Notes under the pieces: model-generated | Told to the model about the DNA's origin: nothing | Database searches by the model: none | What the model saw: only the letters and a program-made list of their open reading frames with translations | NCBI RefSeq assembly: GCF_039697315.1 | Contig: NZ_CP155619.1 | Location: 6,138,001-6,202,000, forward strand | Source of the DNA: Pseudomonas abietaniphila | GTDB lineage: Bacteria > Pseudomonadota > Gammaproteobacteria > Pseudomonadales > Pseudomonadaceae | Direction: 5' to 3' | DNA: 64,000 nt | Program-made: the position numbers and the translations under genes | Part shown: one piece after another, positions 59,486-64,000 of the stretch | Numbering within the stretch: position 1 is the first letter of the stretch | Layout: every line of letters starts with the position of its first letter

Positions 59486-60271
59486 TCACGCCGGCAAGCC
59501 TTTCTGTGCAGTGCGCGCCATGATCTGCAGGTCTTCGAAAGGGTTCTTGCCGATCAGCATGAAAGCATGCGTCGGACTGGACCAATACACCACATTCAGC
59601 CCCATGCGTTCTTCGCTTGCCAGCCGCTCGCTGCCGGTTTTGGCCGTGGTAATGCACAACGCAAGCGGTCCATGACGAGCGTCGAGGTAGGTCAGCTGAC
59701 CGATGAGCACGCCCTCGTAATCCAGAATCTGTGCGCGCCGGAATTCGGCGCCGGGCAGGGCGATTGCATCGGGCGTCAGCGGCAGGCCCAGTTGCTTGCC
59801 AACCGAGCTTAACTGCGCCAGATGGGAATGGGCGTCGGACGTCAGGTTTGCCAGGGTTTCCGGGGTGTACAAGGCCATGTATTCGGCCACCGAAGCGCGC
59901 CAGCCACCATCGGTTTCGGCGCTTTGCCAGTTCATGAACAGACGGTCAGCGGCGATACCGGCCACCACGAAACTCGCAGCGGTCGCAAGAAATCCACGGC
60001 GGCTCATGGTCGCCCTGTGCGGCGCTGCCTGCGGCGGCAATGCGTTGAGCATGGCTTGCAGGCGATCGGTAGGAGCTTGGTCCAGGACGGAGTCGAACGC
60101 GGTCCGGAACGGCAGGTCGCCGCACTTGAGCTGATCAAGGCGCGCGGCAACCGGCGCATCGGTGCGCAATAACTGGTCGATGAGCTGGCGCTGTTCGCGG
60201 TCCAGTTCGTCATCCAGGTAGGCCACCAACAGTTCGTCTGTCGGTGGCGAGTGTGCGTTGCTGTGTGTCAT
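59486..60271 (-). CDS. Anti-sigma factor, transmembrane
   Basis: 261 residues. An N-terminal cytoplasmic anti-sigma domain (DELLVAYLDDELDREQRQLIDQLL) is followed by one membrane segment (about 93-113, MSRRGFLATAASFVVAGIAADRLF) and a C-terminal sensor domain outside. It probably sequesters the sigma factor encoded just upstream; the two genes overlap by 4 nt (ATGA). The signal sensed is unknown. The neighbourhood of copCD and cytochrome b561 suggests an envelope or redox cue, but that is weak evidence. Confidence 0.85.
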   Translation of the reverse strand: MTHSNAHSPPTDELLVAYLDDELDREQRQLIDQLLRTDAPVAARLDQLKCGDLPFRTAFDSVLDQAPTDRLQAMLNALPPQAAPHRATMSRRGFLATAASFVVAGIAADRLFMNWQSAETDGGWRASVAEYMALYTPETLANLTSDAHSHLAQLSSVGKQLGLPLTPDAIALPGAEFRRAQILDYEGVLIGQLTYLDARHGPLALCITTAKTGSERLASEERMGLNVVYWSSPTHAFMLIGKNPFEDLQIMARTAQKGLPA

Positions 60272-60795
60272 CGCCGTTCTCCTGTCGATTTATCCGACAT
60301 GGCGCGTGGTGTTGCCGTTTCAGCCAGTTTCAAGCGTGCAGCGGCCAGTCGGCTCATCACCGTGCCAACCGGAATATGCAGGATTTCGGCAGTTTCTTTG
60401 TACGAAAGCCCTTCGACGTAAGTCAGGAAAACTGTCTCGCGTTGCGCCTCAGGCAGGGCGTTGACGCGCTTGATGACCTGCGCCGCCAGCACCTCGTCCT
60501 GCGCCTGGGTTTCGCCATCGAACGACAGCTCCTGCTCGGCGTCGACGAAACCCTGGCCTTGCCGCACCCGTTGTGAACGAAGCTCGTTGAGCCAGATCGA
60601 GTGCATGATCGCCAACAGCCAGCGATCCAGCCGGGTACCCGTCACGAACTGCTCGGCGCGTTCGAGCGCACGCACGCAGGTGGCTTGTACCAGGTCGTCC
60701 GCCAGGTGTTTTTGTCGAGACAGCACTAACCCGTAGCGCCACAGGCGTGGCAACAACTGGCCCAGTTCGCTACGAAACTCAGCGTCTCTGGCTAT
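60268..60795 (-). CDS. ECF-type RNA polymerase sigma factor, apparent AUA start
   Basis: 175 residues if started at ATA (60793-60795). Region 2 (KHLADDLVQATCVRALERAEQF, about 31-52) and region 4 (LPEAQRETVFLTYVEGLSYKETAEILHIPVGTVMSRLAAARLKL, about 110-155) are clear. No ATG or GTG is in frame between the upstream stop and the first TTG at 60756. The in-frame ATA is preceded by GGGAGG at 5 nt, and the 13 residues it adds (ARDAEFRSELGQ) look like a normal sigma N-terminus. If ATA is not used, the protein starts at TTG 60756. Confidence 0.83.
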   Translation of the reverse strand: MARDAEFRSELGQLLPRLWRYGLVLSRQKHLADDLVQATCVRALERAEQFVTGTRLDRWLLAIMHSIWLNELRSQRVRQGQGFVDAEQELSFDGETQAQDEVLAAQVIKRVNALPEAQRETVFLTYVEGLSYKETAEILHIPVGTVMSRLAAARLKLAETATPRAMSDKSTGERR

Positions 60796-60835
60796 AACGG
60801 CCTCCCGATTTCACTCATCGCAAACTGTCGGTCAC

Positions 60836-61387
60836 TCAGGTCTGGGGCGCGGCAGCAATGGCGTCGGCCAGATCTTCGTATTCTTCACAGGTCGTGCTGC
60901 ACAGTGCCTTGATCTTCACCAGTTGTTCCTGGGCCAGATCCAGGCGTCCTTTGATGACATAAGCCTCACCCAGGTATTCACGCACTTGCGCATAATTGGG
61001 GTCCAGCGCCACCGATTTCAGGTAATAGCCAATGCCTTCGTCGGTACGGCCCAATTTGCGGGTCGCATATCCACGATAGTTCAGGGCTTTGGCCGTGTTC
61101 GGGTTTTTCAGCGTATCGAGCAACGCCAGGGCTTCTTCATAGCGGCCGTCCTTGGCGAGGCGATAAGCGTAATCAGTGCGATCGGCATCCGACGTCGCCT
61201 TGCTGGTCTGCATCGTGCACTTGCGGGTCTTGCTGTCCCATACCTGACCTTTCGGGCAATTGGGCTTGGGCGGGGCCGATTCGTCGCCAGAGGCGCGGGC
61301 CTGACCTGCGAGCAACGCCAGCGCCATGCAGGCGCCGAAAAACAAGGTGGTCCGATATCCAGCAGCAGCGTCGTGGCAGGTCTTCAT
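60836..61387 (-). CDS. Exported TPR protein
   Basis: 183 residues. A signal peptide (TTLFFGACMALALLAGQARA) is followed by a short Pro/Cys segment (CPKGQVWDSKTRKC) and three TPR-like helical pairs (YAYRLAKDGRYEEALALLDTLKN; ALNYRGYATRKLGRTDEGIGYYLKSVALDPN; AQVREYLGEAYVIKGRLDLAQEQLVKIKAL). It is probably periplasmic and mediates protein contacts. ATG 61387 is favoured by GGAG 10 nt upstream. It follows the sigma gene region and precedes cytochrome b561 on the same strand. Confidence 0.82.
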   Translation of the reverse strand: MKTCHDAAAGYRTTLFFGACMALALLAGQARASGDESAPPKPNCPKGQVWDSKTRKCTMQTSKATSDADRTDYAYRLAKDGRYEEALALLDTLKNPNTAKALNYRGYATRKLGRTDEGIGYYLKSVALDPNYAQVREYLGEAYVIKGRLDLAQEQLVKIKALCSTTCEEYEDLADAIAAAPQT

Positions 61388-61478
61388 GGGGGTCATGCTC
61401 CGTAACGATCCGATCAAGAAAGGGCAGTCAGGTATTAAACGTTCAATCGAGCCGGTTTATTCCCGGTGAATTCAATGA

Positions 61479-62060
61479 TCAACCTCGCATGCTGCCGCGT
61501 TGCGGCCCCAGCATGCGGCGCAATGTGCTATCGCCGACGATGTAGTGGTGCCACAGCGCCGCACCGGCATGCAGGCCCGCCAGCAGAATGATCGCCCACG
61601 CCACGTTGTCGTGCAGGCCGCCCAGCGTGCCGCGCCACTCATGATCGACGAGGAACGGGGCGGGGATCGGGAACACACCGAAAAAATTGAACGGCTCACC
61701 CTGCGCCCACCGAAGCAGAAAGCCCAGCACCACTTGCGCCACCAATAACAGGTATAGACAGCCATGGCCGACTTTGGCCGCAATATTGACAGCCGGATGG
61801 GTGTCCGAAGCAGGACGGTTTCCGCCGAACAGTCGCCAGGCAATGCGGGCGACGATCAGCACCGCCATGGCGATGCCCAGCGAGATGTGAACCGACTGCA
61901 GACCCTTGCGCATGGGCGTGCCTTTGGCCAAGGTTTCCCAGAGATGTGCGCTGGCGAACATGAAGATCACCACGGCCGCAGTCGCCCAGTGGAAGCTGCG
62001 CGTCAGACGGTCGTATCGCTGGGAAGACCGGGTGGGGAGGCCCGAAATCGTGCTGTTCAT
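61479..62060 (-). CDS. Cytochrome b561-type membrane protein
   Basis: 193 residues with four membrane segments and b-type heme His ligands: RSFHWATAAVVIFMFASAHLWE, SVHISLGIAMAVLIVARIAWRLF, GHGCLYLLLVAQVVLGF and GGLHDNVAWAIILLAGLHAGAALWHHYI. It moves electrons between quinol and a partner across the inner membrane. The start at 62060 follows AGGGA. It may serve redox balance in the envelope. Confidence 0.87.
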   Translation of the reverse strand: MNSTISGLPTRSSQRYDRLTRSFHWATAAVVIFMFASAHLWETLAKGTPMRKGLQSVHISLGIAMAVLIVARIAWRLFGGNRPASDTHPAVNIAAKVGHGCLYLLLVAQVVLGFLLRWAQGEPFNFFGVFPIPAPFLVDHEWRGTLGGLHDNVAWAIILLAGLHAGAALWHHYIVGDSTLRRMLGPQRGSMRG

Positions 62061-62211
62061 GAAAGATCCCTGAGAGTGTTGAGTAATGAACACGCCAGCA
62101 GGAGAACTTATTCGGTAGGTTGCGAAGGAATTTTGCGCCATCAGCCGGGACACCCGGCGCGCGTGAAGGATTGCGTCGCGCAGGATGCAATCCTTCGGTG
62201 GACGTTGGGGC

Positions 62212-63849
62212 TCAGATCTTGAAAAAACTCACGCGCTCGGTCAGCACATCTGCCAGATTCGACAGCTCGCGACTCGAGCGTGCCACCTGATTGGACCCCA
62301 CGGCGGTTTCCAGTGCCGAGTCGTGGATGCGGTTGATGTTGTGGCTGACGTCTTCCGCCGCCACGCCCTGCTGTGCCGCGGCACTGGCGATCTGGGCGTT
62401 CATGTCGTTGAGCGCGCCGACTTCATGGCGAATTTTCACCAAGGATGTTTGCGCTTCCTGAGTCTGCGCCACCGTCCGCTGCGCCATCTCGCGGCTTTCA
62501 CGCATCAGATCGGCGGTCTTGCCCGCGCCACTCTGCAACTGGCCCACCATGTTGCGGATTTCTTGCGTGGATTCCTGGGTGCGTGTCGCAAGCGAGCGAA
62601 CTTCATCAGCCACCACGGCAAACCCCCGGCCGGCCTCGCCGGCACGAGCAGCCTCGATGGCCGCATTAAGGGCCAGCAGGTTGGTGCGCTCAGCAATGGA
62701 GTTGATCACCGCAACAATGGTCTCGATGGCCTGGCTGTCACTGGAGACCTGAGTCACCGAATCGGCGGCGGTTTCCAGTTTTTCGGCGAGCGCGTGCATG
62801 GCCTGCGCAGTGTTCTCGACCATGCGCTTGCCGTGTTCGACTTCATGATCGGCAGTCTGTGTCGCGTTGGCGGCTTTCACGGCATAGCCTGCGACTTCCT
62901 TGACGGTGCTCGCCATCTGGTTGATCGCGGCGGCCATGTGCTCCGTCTCGCTGGCCTGCAGGCGCATTTGCTCGCTGTTACTGTCGGAGCTGGCGCGCAG
63001 TTGAGACGACGAGCCCATCAGCTCCATCGCGGCGGCACGCACCTGATGGATGGTGGCCGACAAGTGCGCGTTGGTGGTTTTCAGTGCGCCCATCACACTG
63101 TCGGGGAAGGGCGTGTCGATCCGGTCGGTCAGTTCGCCTGCGGCCAGGCGACGAATCGACGTCGCGACCTCATGGGGCTCGGCGCCGAGTGTCGATTTAA
63201 TGCTGCGAATGATCAGCAGCGACGCGATGATGCCCAGCAACACGGCGATACCGGTCGACACCAGCATCAACGAGGCGAAATGCGCGGCCGTCACACGGAC
63301 GAAGCCAATGTGCTCGCCGATGGACGTCTCTTCGAGATCGATCAGTGCATTGATACGGTTCAGCCATTCCTTGTAGGCGCCCGCCACTTCGGCCATCAGC
63401 ACGGACTGCGCCCCTTCGATGTCACCCTGCTGACGCAAGCGCAGCGCCTTGTCGGTTGCGGTCAGGGCGCTGCGTTCGATGGCCTTGATGCTGCCGAGTA
63501 ATGCCTGTTCCTGTGCGCTCGCGCTCTTGGTCTGGTAGATCTGGTCCATGGGTGCTGCCGAGGCCTGATACAGCGCGTTCAGGCGGTCGATGTCGCGCAG
63601 GTAGGTGGCCAGTCCCTGCTCATCGCGCACCAGCACGGCGTCGCGAATCGCGATTGCCCGGTCATGGACGCTGCCGCGGAAGTTGATTGCATAGCGCTGT
63701 TTGACGGTTGCGTCTTCGCTGACGTCTGTCAGGGTCGACTCGATCAGGCCGACGCGTTGGACGCCGACGAGTGTGACCAGAATCATCAGCGCCAGGACCA
63801 GACCAAAGCCCAGGCCCAGGCGTTTTGCAATCGTGAGCTGCTTAAACAT
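62212..63849 (-). CDS. Methyl-accepting chemotaxis protein
   Basis: 545 residues. Membrane segments at about 10-30 and 195-215 flank a roughly 160-residue helical periplasmic sensor (four-helix-bundle type). A HAMP domain (about 215-268) and the signalling domain follow, with the hairpin tip [35 protein letters not shown]. No C-terminal CheR/CheB pentapeptide is evident. The ligand is unknown. The last 150 bp of the window hold only its promoter region. Confidence 0.9.
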   Translation of the reverse strand: MFKQLTIAKRLGLGFGLVLALMILVTLVGVQRVGLIESTLTDVSEDATVKQRYAINFRGSVHDRAIAIRDAVLVRDEQGLATYLRDIDRLNALYQASAAPMDQIYQTKSASAQEQALLGSIKAIERSALTATDKALRLRQQGDIEGAQSVLMAEVAGAYKEWLNRINALIDLEETSIGEHIGFVRVTAAHFASLMLVSTGIAVLLGIIASLLIIRSIKSTLGAEPHEVATSIRRLAAGELTDRIDTPFPDSVMGALKTTNAHLSATIHQVRAAAMELMGSSSQLRASSDSNSEQMRLQASETEHMAAAINQMASTVKEVAGYAVKAANATQTADHEVEHGKRMVENTAQAMHALAEKLETAADSVTQVSSDSQAIETIVAVINSIAERTNLLALNAAIEAARAGEAGRGFAVVADEVRSLATRTQESTQEIRNMVGQLQSGAGKTADLMRESREMAQRTVAQTQEAQTSLVKIRHEVGALNDMNAQIASAAAQQGVAAEDVSHNINRIHDSALETAVGSNQVARSSRELSNLADVLTERVSFFKI

Positions 63850-64000
63850 ATCCGTAACGAACCCCGATTCAGTGGTGATATTAGAGAGCTATCATTTGCG
63901 CACCTTATACACCGGGCAGATACCGGAGGCAGCTAGCTTTTTCTATGAGCGCGATAGTTTTTTTCCTGAACTGAGCCGTACCGGTGGGTGCTGGACGCAT

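Noticed and set aside
62185..63501. 438-residue frame opposite the chemoreceptor gene
   Set aside because: Antisense to an intact chemoreceptor with conserved domains.

Overview
The window is a chromosomal segment of a fluorescent-type Pseudomonas (P. fluorescens/P. syringae group). The evidence is the gacA-uvrC-pgsA block followed by tRNA-Gly, tRNA-Cys and tRNA-Leu, a TTG start on gacA, the hbcR/gntP/bdhA cluster, many LysR regulators, GC-rich codon use and Pseudomonas-type REP/REPIN repeats. I see no complete mobile element, insertion sequence, rRNA gene or CRISPR array. The only phage-like trace is a small divergent repressor pair at 40.5-41.2 kb.

Layout. 0.2-17.1 kb: mixed accessory and housekeeping genes: a CAP-domain protein, a peroxiredoxin, an OprB-type porin, an MFS sugar-acid transporter with a divergent LysR, a duplicated carboxymuconolactone-decarboxylase protein, an aldo/keto reductase with two tandem LysR paralogues, a GNAT enzyme, an endo/exonuclease/phosphatase protein, a YhhS-like MFS carrier, ABC-F protein YbiT and a Nudix hydrolase. 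17.4-24.1 kb: an amino-acid-type ABC transporter behind a sigma-54-like promoter, then RidA, IclR, a PLP-dependent D-amino-acid dehydratase/deaminase and a 2-keto-3-deoxygluconate-type kinase. Together they look like an uptake and degradation pathway for a sugar-derived amino acid, most simply D-glucosaminate. 24.1-25.8 kb: a parvulin and a PilU-like ATPase. 26-29.8 kb: 3-hydroxybutyrate use (bdhA, gntP, hbcR) with a sigma-54 promoter and two matching dyads that look like the activator's upstream sites. 29.9-37 kb: a Yej/Npp-type peptide ABC transporter, a second parvulin and a cytoplasmic-type lipase.

37.3-39.1 kb holds a DAHP synthase preceded by a 5' leader with a short peptide containing the run SYFYGYWFSHW, a 12-bp intrinsic terminator and a second aromatic-rich small ORF. 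This looks like ribosome-mediated attenuation that senses aromatic amino acids. 39.1-45 kb: a nitrilase-family amidase, GNAT, the repressor pair, gacA, uvrC, pgsA and three tRNAs.

45-64 kb: a DUF1275 membrane protein, a UvrA-like ATPase in an apparent operon with topoisomerase IB and an overlapping 55-residue small protein, modABC with a ModE-like box, nitronate monooxygenase, acuR-acuI with matching operators, a RES/Xre toxin-antitoxin pair, an Ada-like protein that has lost three of its four zinc cysteines, copCD, a sigma/anti-sigma pair whose sigma gene seems to start at AUA, a TPR protein, a cytochrome b561 and a chemoreceptor.
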